From: Candidatus Gastranaerophilales bacterium
GTDB taxonomy: Bacteria; Cyanobacteriota; Vampirovibrionia; Gastranaerophilales; Gastranaerophilaceae
Assembly (NCBI GenBank): GCA_944325615.1
Contig: CALVAU010000028.1
Coordinates: 1 to 6,203, forward strand
Reading direction: 5' to 3'
Length of the DNA stretch: 6,203 nucleotides
Under the pieces are notes generated by a model. It searched no databases and had not been told where the DNA came from. It was given only the letters and a program-made list of their open reading frames with translations. Positions 1 through 6,203 of this stretch are shown one piece after another. The first letter of the stretch is position 1. The number at the start of each line of letters is the position of its first letter. The position numbers and the translations under genes are program-made.

Positions 1-674
1 CAATAGGATTGCAAAAATATTTTGTAGATTCTAAGACAATCTATCCTTATGTGCCAACTTTGCCACAAAAAGCTAAAAAATCTTGGTATGATTTTGATTA
101 TTTTTATTCGGATAATTGTTATGAAGATGTACTAAAAATAATTTTTAAAGATGAAATAAATGAAATTTTTAATATAGGCGGGAATATCGGAAAGTTTGAA
201 AAAACTTGTCAAAAACATTATCCTGATTGCAAATTGAATATAATAGATCTGCCTGTGAATAAAGAAATGGCTGAAAAAAATGTAAATTCGGATAATTTTA
301 AATTTTTCAGCTGTGATCTTTTATCAGATGAAGCCATCCCTCCACTTTCAGGGGTTGTTTTTATGAGTCAATTTTTAGATTGCTTCTCTGAAGTGCAGAT
401 TTTGAATATTTTCGAAAAAATAAAAAAATCTGCAAAAACAGGTACAAAAGTATATATACTCGAGCCAATAATTGATAATCAAGAATTTAGTGGTGCTGCA
501 CTTTCAATATCTCATATTTCTTTATATTTTACCTGTATGGCAAACGGCTGCAGTAAAATGTTTACGGAAAATGAGATTACTTCATTAGTAGAAAAGTCAG
601 GTATAAATATTGATAAAATCCATACAAATGTCGGAATGCACTGCTATACTCTGTTGGAGTGCAGCGTGAAATGA
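1..674 (+). CDS. SAM-dependent methyltransferase, aryl polyene cluster type (5' partial)
   Basis: The product is a class I SAM-dependent methyltransferase; only its C-terminal part, about 220 residues, is present. The first whole codon is at 3. The frame stays open to the left edge, so the TTG at 9 is just the first possible start codon seen, and the real start should lie outside the window. The SAM-binding glycine loop reads FNIGGNIG (168-191), and the acidic residue ending strand 2 is the Asp of IIDLP (246-248). The upstream block LPQKAKKSWYDFDYFYSD, then MSQFLDCFSE (from 363) and ISLYFT..ANG.SKM, match from memory the O-methyltransferase-like proteins of aryl polyene pigment clusters, which are about 350 residues long. 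There such enzymes are thought to methylate the aryl head group; that role is inferred here. The usual catalytic His of plant-type O-methyltransferases seems absent. The stop codon overlaps the next start (ATGA), showing a shared operon with the acyltransferase. Confidence 0.85.
   Translation, partial: IGLQKYFVDSKTIYPYVPTLPQKAKKSWYDFDYFYSDNCYEDVLKIIFKDEINEIFNIGGNIGKFEKTCQKHYPDCKLNIIDLPVNKEMAEKNVNSDNFKFFSCDLLSDEAIPPLSGVVFMSQFLDCFSEVQILNIFEKIKKSAKTGTKVYILEPIIDNQEFSGAALSISHISLYFTCMANGCSKMFTENEITSLVEKSGINIDKIHTNVGMHCYTLLECSVK
656..659 (+). promoter_or_regulatory. Shine-Dalgarno supporting the acyltransferase start at 671
   Basis: GGAG lies 11 bases before the ATG at 671, inside the end of the methyltransferase gene. 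The in-frame GTG at 659 overlaps this motif and has no suitable site of its own, so ATG 671 is the better start. The spacing is at the long end of normal. Confidence 0.45.
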
Positions 675-1573
675 AAAAATGGTACGAAATAAAAGAACAA
701 GCTGCAGGTGAAAAAAGACTATGGCTGATGTGGTATGTCTATAAGCTTTTGGGTAAAAAAGCAATTAATTTCATAGCTTTTTTCGTAACTTTTTTTACTT
801 TTATTTTTGCAAAAGATATAAGAGCGTATTCAAAAAAATATTTGACGGTGATTTATCCTCTTTCTGGTATAAAACCTTCTTTAATCAACCAATTTAAACA
901 CTTTTTGTCATACTCGCATGTTCTGACTGATAAAGTGGAAATCTTTTCTAACAATTTTGATATAAATAAGATTATTTTTGCTTCAGAAGAAGAAAAAGAG
1001 TTGTTATATTCAGATTTGGATAAACAAAAAGGCGTATTTTTCTTATGTGCACATGTAGGTAATACTGATGCTATGAGGACTTTTTTTATAAATAATAAAA
1101 GACATCCAAATCTAAAAGTAAACGTATTTTTGAGCAGAACTCAAAGTCAGGTGTTTAATAATTTTATAAAGAATATAGCAACAGAAATCCCTTTGAAACC
1201 ATATTTAGTAGAAGAAATAGGCGTGAATACCGCAATTGAGTTGAAGGATAGTCTTGATTCAGGCAGCATTGCATTTATTGCTGGAGATAGAATTGCCGAA
1301 AATTCAAACGCTGCAACCTTTAAAGCTGAATTATTCGGACATAAGGTAGATTTTCCGGTCGGAAGTTTTAAAATTGCGCAACTAATGGAAGTCCCTATAT
1401 ATTTTATAATCGCCTTAAAATCTGAAAATGATACATATACAATCCATTTGGAAAAACACGAATTTACAACTTTGAAAAATTTGGAGCAATCTTATGTCAA
1501 ATTTTTAGAAAAAATTGTTCTATTGAGTCCTTTTCAATTTTATCATTTCTATGATTTGTTCTTAGATGAGTAA
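671..1573 (+). CDS. Lysophospholipid/lauroyl acyltransferase-family protein (HtrB-like)
   Basis: This 300-residue protein belongs to the LPLAT superfamily, near the lipid A acyltransferases HtrB/LpxM, which transfer an acyl chain from acyl carrier protein to a lipid at the inner membrane. Counting from ATG 671, the catalytic HX4D motif is HVGNTD at residues 128-133. A second family block, AGDRI (204-208), precedes FPVGSFKIAQ. A hydrophobic stretch at about 32-48 (FIAFFVTFFTFIFA) fits an N-terminal membrane anchor. The length is typical of the family. I chose ATG 671 over the in-frame GTG at 659 because MKKWYEIKE.. resembles the N-termini of close relatives, a GGAG precedes it, and it gives an ATGA overlap with the methyltransferase stop. 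Relatives with this kind of N-terminus (W..YK..GKK) occur in aryl polyene and flexirubin clusters, where an acyltransferase is thought to attach the polyene acid to a lipid or sugar carrier. A housekeeping lipid A acyltransferase is the main alternative. Confidence 0.88.
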   Translation: MKKWYEIKEQAAGEKRLWLMWYVYKLLGKKAINFIAFFVTFFTFIFAKDIRAYSKKYLTVIYPLSGIKPSLINQFKHFLSYSHVLTDKVEIFSNNFDINKIIFASEEEKELLYSDLDKQKGVFFLCAHVGNTDAMRTFFINNKRHPNLKVNVFLSRTQSQVFNNFIKNIATEIPLKPYLVEEIGVNTAIELKDSLDSGSIAFIAGDRIAENSNAATFKAELFGHKVDFPVGSFKIAQLMEVPIYFIIALKSENDTYTIHLEKHEFTTLKNLEQSYVKFLEKIVLLSPFQFYHFYDLFLDE

Positions 1574-1577
1574 TAAT

Positions 1578-1600
1578 ACTAGACATTTGTCGAGTTTTTC
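1578..1600 (+). terminator. Weak Rho-independent terminator after the acyltransferase gene
   Basis: Four bases past the acyltransferase stop codon, ACTAGAC (1578-1584) can pair with GTCGAGT (1589-1595) around a four-base ATTT loop. There is one internal A/G mismatch, and the stem ends in a T-run (1595-1599). The stem is short and only partly GC, so termination may be incomplete. Its position and the T-run are what make it credible. Just behind it is a perfect 12-base palindrome, TAAAAATTTTTA (1601-1612). Confidence 0.45.
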
Positions 1601-1624
1601 TAAAAATTTTTAAATAGTATTTTA

Positions 1625-1630
1625 TATAAT
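1625..1630 (+). promoter_or_regulatory. TATAAT directly before a start codon (possible -10 element)
   Basis: A perfect TATAAT abuts the ATG at 1631. A -10 box here would start transcription inside the gene, past its first codon, so either it serves a different start or it is chance in AT-rich DNA. I found no good -35 at 16-18 bases. A weaker TAGTAT at 1614-1619 is better placed but also lacks a good -35. Confidence 0.15.
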
Positions 1631-2251
1631 ATGACTAATTCTAAAATTATAAAAATACTTTCTATATTAATATTATATTTTTTATTCAATTTATCTTCTG
1701 TATTTGCTTTCCCTAATTCTATATCAGATTTGGAAAGGCAAAAAATACAGCATAATTTAGAGAAGGATTTGTTTAAAGGTAAAAAATATCCAATAAATCC
1801 TTTTCAAATAGATTGGACAGAAAACTCAAAATCTGCAAGAAGAATAGATAAAAACTACCCCTATTTAACAAAAGCCTTGAGTATAAATAATATTTATTCT
1901 ACGAAAAACTCAAAATATTTTTTTATATATGATAAATCTCTGGAAAAGAAGAAATTTGATTTGATAAAGTTTGAAATTCCGACAGGTGCAAAAACTTTAA
2001 AAATAACCCAAGTTTCAGATTCTTTTGATACCGGTGATATGACTAATGAATTGTTTTTCTTCCCAAAGAATAATTCAAAAAATTATATTAGAGCATCAAT
2101 TAAAAATCTTTTGAATGATGCTTATGCAGAAAATGGTATTATTCAAATTTCTACAAATCTTGATTCATTGGATTATGAATATGGTATGTATGTTATGTCA
2201 AATTATACTCAAAAGAAGAGTTATGCTTTGTTATTTGAGTTCTTATTTTAA
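1631..2251 (+). CDS. Hypothetical secreted protein with Sec signal peptide
   Basis: I do not recognise this 206-residue protein. Residues 1-26 are a clear Sec signal peptide: polar N-region with two lysines, hydrophobic core ILSILILYFLF, and a VFA cleavage site predicted before Phe27. There is no lipobox and no cysteine anywhere, so the mature chain of about 180 residues should be soluble in the periplasm, exported, or outer-membrane associated. It is rich in Lys, Asn, Ser and aromatic residues and has no further membrane helix. The C-terminus (..SYALLFEFLF) ends in Phe with aromatic or hydrophobic residues at -3, -5, -7 and Tyr at -9, the pattern of the terminal strand of outer-membrane beta-barrels; this is suggestive only. 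ATG 1631 is the start because it is needed for the complete signal peptide, although no Shine-Dalgarno precedes it. In hand-sampled lines the gene is about 20-28% GC, lower than the pump genes. A putative terminator lies between it and the upstream gene, and it sits 131 bases before the adaptor, so it may be monocistronic. Confidence 0.75.
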   Translation: MTNSKIIKILSILILYFLFNLSSVFAFPNSISDLERQKIQHNLEKDLFKGKKYPINPFQIDWTENSKSARRIDKNYPYLTKALSINNIYSTKNSKYFFIYDKSLEKKKFDLIKFEIPTGAKTLKITQVSDSFDTGDMTNELFFFPKNNSKNYIRASIKNLLNDAYAENGIIQISTNLDSLDYEYGMYVMSNYTQKKSYALLFEFLF

Positions 2252-2313
2252 TCCCTCAAATATATGATATTTCTCTAAAAATACTCCATTTAATGTATAA
2301 ATTCAGTGATTTA

Positions 2314-2364
2314 TTGACAATATATTTCAAATAGTTTAATAGTAAAATTAGGAGATTCTATAAT
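2314..2364 (+). promoter_or_regulatory. Promoter region of the efflux operon
   Basis: Two overlapping sigma-70-type arrangements can be read in the 131-base spacer. The first is a perfect -35, TTGACA (2314-2319), with TTTAAT (2335-2340) after a short 15-base spacer, which would give a leader of about 35 bases. The second is TTAATA (2336-2341) with a perfect TATAAT (2359-2364) after 17 bases, starting transcription near 2371 with a leader of only about 12 bases that still holds the ribosome site. Either would place the adaptor and pump in their own transcript. AT-rich DNA produces such matches by chance, so the exact element is uncertain. Confidence 0.45.
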
Positions 2365-2372
2365 TTAAGGTT

Positions 2373-2378
2373 GGAGAG
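2373..2378 (+). promoter_or_regulatory. Ribosome binding site fixing the adaptor start at 2383
   Basis: GGAGAG lies just upstream of ATG 2383, with GGAG ending six bases before it, an ideal spacing. The in-frame TTG at 2371 lies upstream of this motif and has only an AGGAG (2350-2354) 16 bases away, so the longer reading is unlikely. Confidence 0.7.
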
Positions 2379-2382
2379 AGTT

Positions 2383-3546
2383 ATGAAATTAAAAATCACT
2401 AGAAAAAGAGCTGGAATAGCAGTTTTACTGATAATTATTCTTCCTATTATATACAATAAAGTAGTAGGTCAAGTAGCGGCATATATTCAAAGAAAAGCAA
2501 TGATGGTGCCTAAAGAGGTTGTTGTTGACAATCCCCATATAGAAAAAGTTAATGTATCAGCAGAAGCAACAGGAAGAGTTGAGGCTCAATATTCAATAGA
2601 TGTAGTAGCCCGCGTTCCAGGATTTTTAATTAAAAAATATTTTAAAGAAGGTGACTTTGTAAAAAAAGGTCAAACTCTGTTCCAAATTGATCCAAGAGAA
2701 TACCAAATCGAAGTAAATAACTCTGCTGCAAATGTAAATCAATACAGTGCATTACTAAAAAATGCTCAACAAGAATTGAATCGAGCAAATGCACTTATAA
2801 AAGAAGATTTGATAAGCCGATCAGATGTTGATCAAAGCTTAGCTACAAGAAACCAAAATAAAGCACTTTTAGATGCAGCAAAACAACAATTAGAATTAGC
2901 AAAAGTAAATTTAAGCTATACATCAATAAAATCTCCAATCGACGGTAGAATTGGTAAAGTTAATATTACAGAAGGTAACTATGTAACTGCAACTTCGGGA
3001 GCTTTAGTAAATGTATCAAGCACAAATCCTGTATATGTAACATTTAGTTTGAAAAGCAGTGATTTTGTAAAATTGTTAAGAGCAAGTGACAAATATAAAG
3101 ATGTAGAAGTAAAAGTTCAGTTTAGCGACGGAAGCTGGTATGACAAAATAGGTAAAATTAATTTCGTAGATAACAAAATTGATGAAAATTCAGGTTCTAT
3201 TACTCTACGTGCAACCTTTGACAATTCAAAAGGCTGGTTAGTACCTGGCGATTATATGAAAGTAATGTTAACTGCACCAAAAATTGTTGATTATATGACA
3301 ATTCCTCAAGCTTGTACAAAAGGAGATGCTATGAGCGGATACTATGTATGGGCAGTAGAAGATAACAAGGCTGTAAGAAAAAATATTACAGTATCAGATG
3401 AGATTAATAATAATTGGGTTGTAAAAGATGGAGTTACATCTTCTGATGTAATCGTAATTTCAGGTATTCAAAATATATTATCAGAAGGACAAAATTTGAA
3501 ACCTATAAGTAAGTCAGAATACAAAAATAAACAGGAAAAACAATAA
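2383..3546 (+). CDS. RND efflux pump periplasmic adaptor (membrane fusion protein, AcrA/HlyD type)
   Basis: This 387-residue protein is the periplasmic adaptor of a tripartite efflux system, bridging the inner-membrane transporter to an outer-membrane channel. Counting from ATG 2383, a membrane anchor spans about residues 11-24 (GIAVLLIIILPIIY) after a basic N-terminus. There is no lipobox Cys, so it should be held by an uncleaved helix rather than by lipid as in AcrA. The first lipoyl half follows at about 76-108 (ARVPGFL..KEGDFVKKGQTLFQIDP), then a Gln/Ala-rich alpha-hairpin at 109-175, then the second lipoyl half at 180-203 (SPIDGRIGKVNITEGNYV). A beta-barrel domain covers about 215-300 (..GSITLRATF.., LVPGDYMKV), and the membrane-proximal domain runs to about 375. 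The size is normal for the family. Start choice rests on the GGAGAG site; a TTG at 2371 would add only four residues. The stop overlaps the pump start by one base (TAATG), so the two are almost certainly translationally coupled. Confidence 0.95.
   Translation: MKLKITRKRAGIAVLLIIILPIIYNKVVGQVAAYIQRKAMMVPKEVVVDNPHIEKVNVSAEATGRVEAQYSIDVVARVPGFLIKKYFKEGDFVKKGQTLFQIDPREYQIEVNNSAANVNQYSALLKNAQQELNRANALIKEDLISRSDVDQSLATRNQNKALLDAAKQQLELAKVNLSYTSIKSPIDGRIGKVNITEGNYVTATSGALVNVSSTNPVYVTFSLKSSDFVKLLRASDKYKDVEVKVQFSDGSWYDKIGKINFVDNKIDENSGSITLRATFDNSKGWLVPGDYMKVMLTAPKIVDYMTIPQACTKGDAMSGYYVWAVEDNKAVRKNITVSDEINNNWVVKDGVTSSDVIVISGIQNILSEGQNLKPISKSEYKNKQEKQ
3533..3536 (+). promoter_or_regulatory. Shine-Dalgarno for the RND transporter
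   Basis: AGGA inside the last codons of the adaptor gene lies nine bases before ATG 3546. Together with the TAATG overlap it supports translation of the pump by reinitiation or coupling. Confidence 0.55.
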
Positions 3547-6203
3547 TGAAAAAGATAGTATTTGATAAAGAAAAGCTCTACTTTTTTATAACAAAGCCGA
3601 GATTCGCTTTGGTAATATCAATATGTATTGTATTACTAGGGTTAATATCCCTTATGGGTTTAAAACAAGAGAGCTATCCTGATGTAACTCCTCCTCAGGT
3701 AAGAGTTTCAGCTAATTACCAAGGTGCGAGTGCAGAAGTTGTTGAGTCAACCGTTGCAACCGTTTTGGAAAATAAGCTTAACGGTGTTGAAAATATGACA
3801 TATATGACATCAACTTCATATGATGGCAGCTATACACTGACTTTGTACTTTAAAGTTGGTACAGATAAAAACATAAACTTGATGAATGTTCAAAACCTCA
3901 TTCAACGTGTTCAATCTCAATTGCCGGAGGATGTCCAAAGAACTGGTGTGACAGCAATAAGCAGATCTTCAGGTTCAGGTGCAATTATCTTAACATTATA
4001 TCCGGAATCAGGTAATTGGTCACAATTAGATTTGACAAACTATGGTTCAATTTATATAAAAGATGAACTGAAACGTGTAGAGGGGGTAGCTGATGTAATG
4101 GTATTCGGCGGCGGAAATTATTCAATGAGAATATGGCTTGATCCGCAAAAAATGGCAGGTCTAAACATATCAACAAGTGAAATAAAATCTGCTATTACAA
4201 ACCAAAATACTCAAGTTGCAACAGGTGCTCTAGGAGCTTTGCCGACAGATAAGAAAACTGCTCTGCAAATAACCCTAAAAACTCCAGGACGTCTTGATGA
4301 TGTAAAAGATTTTGAAAATATCATAATTCGTTCAAATCTTGATGGAACTAATGTAAAATTAAAGGATGTAGCGAGAGTAGAATTAGGTGCTGAATCTTAT
4401 TCAAACTTAGGTCTGGTAAACGGAAAACCTTCAGCGGTTGTTGTAATATCTCAATTGCCTGATGCCAATATTATAAACCTTTCAAAAGCAGTAAAAGCTA
4501 AGGTAAATGAACTTAATTCACGTCTTACTAACGGTGTGAAAATTTTATATGTAAAAGATGATGCTGATTTTATTCACGAATCAATGAAAGAAGTTGAATT
4601 TACAATTCTATTAACAGCATTAATAGTTATTATCATTATTTTCTTATTCTTAGGCGATGGTATGGCAACTTTGGTGCCTTGTGTAACAATTCCGGTATCA
4701 TTAGTCGGAACATTTTTTGCCTTAAAAGTTATGGATATGTCCATAAATTTGTTGTCATTGTTTGCTTTGGTATTAGCAGTAGGTGTTGTAGTTGACGACG
4801 CTATTGTTGTAATTGAAAACGTAAAACGACACTTGGATGAAGGTAAATCTGCAATAATTGCAACTCAACTTACAATGGAAGAAGTAGGGTTTGCACTTGT
4901 TGCGATGGCAATGGTCTTAATGGCAGTATTTGTGCCGATTGTATTTATGGGCGGAATGACAGGTGTAATGTATAAACAGTTTGCGGTATGTATTGCTGTA
5001 TCAATCGCAATTTCTGCAATTTGCGCATTGACATTATCTCCTGCTATGTGTTCTCATTTCTTGGGCCAAGAAAAGAAACCTCACAATTTATCAGACAATA
5101 AATTTATTATAACTTTAGAACATATAAAAGAAAGAATTGGAAAAAGAACATCAGTTTGGGTTGAAAAATTCAATGAGATGTTTTCTAAAGTAGAAGACTT
5201 TTATATGGAATATGTGACTAAATTTGTGTATAATAAAAAATTGGTTGCAATATTCTATTCTATACTTTTGATTTTAACTTTGGTATGTTTCAAGACAATT
5301 TCAACAGGATTCATTCCTGATGAAGATCAAGGGGTATTACTTGCTCAAGTAACACTTCCTGATGGTGCGTCTTTGCAAAGAACAGAAGAAGTATCAAGAA
5401 AATTCATAGATGAAATAAGAGATATAGATGGAGTAAATGAAGAAAAACTAACCGTATTTGGTGGTGATGGTGCTGTAAACCAGTCAACTGTAATTATACA
5501 GCTAGATGATTACGCTTCAAGAAAAATCGGCCCTGTAGATTGGGTAAAAAGAAAAATAAAAGGGCAAGAAACAGATTTATCTCATACTGCTATTCTAGCA
5601 AAAATAAGAAGAATTGCTGCAAGTACTAAAGAGGCTTCAATTGTATCATTCTCTCCACCTGCAATTATGGGTATGAGTTTGATGGGTGGTTTTGAATTCC
5701 AAATGCTTTCTCAAGGTGAGCATACTCCTCAAGAAATGGAATCTTGGGCTAGTACATTAATAGCAGCAGCTAATCAAGATCCATCACTTTCAAACGTAAA
5801 TACAACATTCCAAGCGAATGTACCTCAATATATTGTAGAAATTGACTATGAAAAGGCTTTAGCTCAAAAAGTTGACTTGCAAGAATTATATTCAACACTG
5901 TCATCAATGATTGGTACATATTACATAAACGACTTTAATAAATATGACCGTGTATTTAAAGTTCAAATGCAAGCAGAAAGTCGTTTTAGAGATAAAGCGA
6001 CTGATCTGTCAGGAATTTACGTTAAAAATACAAACGGTGTAATGGTGCCTATATTATCTATTGTAAAACTTAAACAAACAGTAGGTACAGCATCAATTAC
6101 AAGATATAACCAATATAAATCAGTACAAATTCAAGGTCAACAGGCTGAAGGAAAAAGTTCCGGTGATGCAATGAATGCTATGGAAGAAGTTGCAAAACAA
6201 GTA
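3546..6203 (+). CDS. RND/HAE1 multidrug efflux transporter, AcrB-like (3' partial)
   Basis: This is the inner-membrane proton-driven pump of a tripartite efflux system. The frame is open from ATG 3546 to the window end, giving 886 residues. By comparison with AcrB (about 1050 residues) it lacks roughly the last 160-200, including helices TM8-TM12. Visible segments are TM1 (about 20-39), the first periplasmic porter and docking part (40-345, with MRIWLDP at 194-200), TM2-TM6 (about 352-500), TM7 (about 567-585) and the second periplasmic part. The proton-relay Asp pair in TM4 is intact as VVVDDAIVVIENV, D417 and D418. FIPDEDQG (589-596), SPPAI..GGFEFQ and IQGQQAEGKSSGDAMNAMEE are HAE1-family signatures. 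The loop between TM6 and TM7 carries about 17 extra, charged residues relative to AcrB as I recall it. It is co-transcribed with the adaptor, one-base overlap. Substrates cannot be read from the sequence; drugs, bile salts, dyes or lipophilic metabolites are usual for the family. Confidence 0.95.
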   Translation, partial: MKKIVFDKEKLYFFITKPRFALVISICIVLLGLISLMGLKQESYPDVTPPQVRVSANYQGASAEVVESTVATVLENKLNGVENMTYMTSTSYDGSYTLTLYFKVGTDKNINLMNVQNLIQRVQSQLPEDVQRTGVTAISRSSGSGAIILTLYPESGNWSQLDLTNYGSIYIKDELKRVEGVADVMVFGGGNYSMRIWLDPQKMAGLNISTSEIKSAITNQNTQVATGALGALPTDKKTALQITLKTPGRLDDVKDFENIIIRSNLDGTNVKLKDVARVELGAESYSNLGLVNGKPSAVVVISQLPDANIINLSKAVKAKVNELNSRLTNGVKILYVKDDADFIHESMKEVEFTILLTALIVIIIIFLFLGDGMATLVPCVTIPVSLVGTFFALKVMDMSINLLSLFALVLAVGVVVDDAIVVIENVKRHLDEGKSAIIATQLTMEEVGFALVAMAMVLMAVFVPIVFMGGMTGVMYKQFAVCIAVSIAISAICALTLSPAMCSHFLGQEKKPHNLSDNKFIITLEHIKERIGKRTSVWVEKFNEMFSKVEDFYMEYVTKFVYNKKLVAIFYSILLILTLVCFKTISTGFIPDEDQGVLLAQVTLPDGASLQRTEEVSRKFIDEIRDIDGVNEEKLTVFGGDGAVNQSTVIIQLDDYASRKIGPVDWVKRKIKGQETDLSHTAILAKIRRIAASTKEASIVSFSPPAIMGMSLMGGFEFQMLSQGEHTPQEMESWASTLIAAANQDPSLSNVNTTFQANVPQYIVEIDYEKALAQKVDLQELYSTLSSMIGTYYINDFNKYDRVFKVQMQAESRFRDKATDLSGIYVKNTNGVMVPILSIVKLKQTVGTASITRYNQYKSVQIQGQQAEGKSSGDAMNAMEEVAKQV

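Noticed and set aside
9..11. TTG at 9 as the true methyltransferase start
   Set aside because: The frame is open to the window edge, and the family has an N-terminal region of well over 100 residues that would be missing.
659..670. GTG start at 659 for the acyltransferase
   Set aside because: It adds four residues, overlaps the likely Shine-Dalgarno, and is worse placed than ATG 671, which gives the ATGA overlap and a family-like N-terminus.
2258..2272. Inverted repeat AAATAT-ATG-ATATTT after the secreted-protein gene as a terminator
   Set aside because: The stem is all A/T with a three-base loop and no T-run follows; it would be too unstable to stop transcription.
2314..2330. TTGA-N9-TCAA dyad over the TTGACA box as a repressor operator
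   Set aside because: Only four bases pair on each side and the flanks do not extend the symmetry, which is expected by chance in AT-rich DNA.
2371..2382. TTG start at 2371 for the adaptor
   Set aside because: GGAGAG at 2373-2378 lies between it and ATG 2383, so the ATG is the start served by the ribosome site.
3985..4176. Minus-strand open frame of 63 codons
   Set aside because: It lies wholly inside the RND transporter gene, on the opposite strand, with no ribosome site or recognisable product. The transporter frame is backed by strong family motifs.
1..6203. CRISPR array, tRNA, rRNA, transposon ends or large direct repeats
   Set aside because: None seen: no regularly spaced repeats, no transposase-like frame, and coding sequence fills nearly all of the window.

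Overview
The window is AT-rich DNA that reads as a Gram-negative (diderm) bacterial chromosome. It encodes a tripartite-type RND efflux pump with its periplasmic adaptor, a secreted protein and a lipid A-type acyltransferase, and it uses the standard code with TGA as stop. The low GC content, and the style of the adaptor and pump proteins, make me think of gut Melainabacteria/Gastranaerophilales (non-photosynthetic cyanobacterial relatives). That placement is recall-based and weak; other low-GC diderms fit too. All genes lie on the + strand, and there is no RNA gene, insertion sequence, CRISPR array or gene-free stretch over 300 bases.

Region 1 (1-1573) is the tail of an operon. A methyltransferase gene cut by the left edge overlaps by four bases (ATGA) an HtrB-like acyltransferase gene. 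Both proteins resemble the tailoring enzymes of aryl polyene/flexirubin-type pigment clusters, so the rest of such a cluster would be expected upstream. A weak hairpin followed by a T-run just after the acyltransferase probably ends this transcript.

Region 2 (1574-2382) holds one gene I do not recognise, for a 206-residue protein with a clear Sec signal peptide. It is poorer in GC than its neighbours and lacks a Shine-Dalgarno sequence. It is followed by a 131-base spacer with promoter-like elements.

Region 3 (2383-6203) is an efflux operon: a membrane-fusion (periplasmic adaptor) protein, then an RND/HAE1 transporter whose start codon overlaps the adaptor's stop codon (TAATG). The transporter runs off the right edge, missing roughly its last six transmembrane helices. 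The adaptor would link the inner-membrane pump to an outer-membrane TolC-type channel, which is not encoded in the window. Whether the pump exports products of the upstream pathway cannot be told from the sequence; the terminator-like hairpin and separate promoter signals argue for independent expression.
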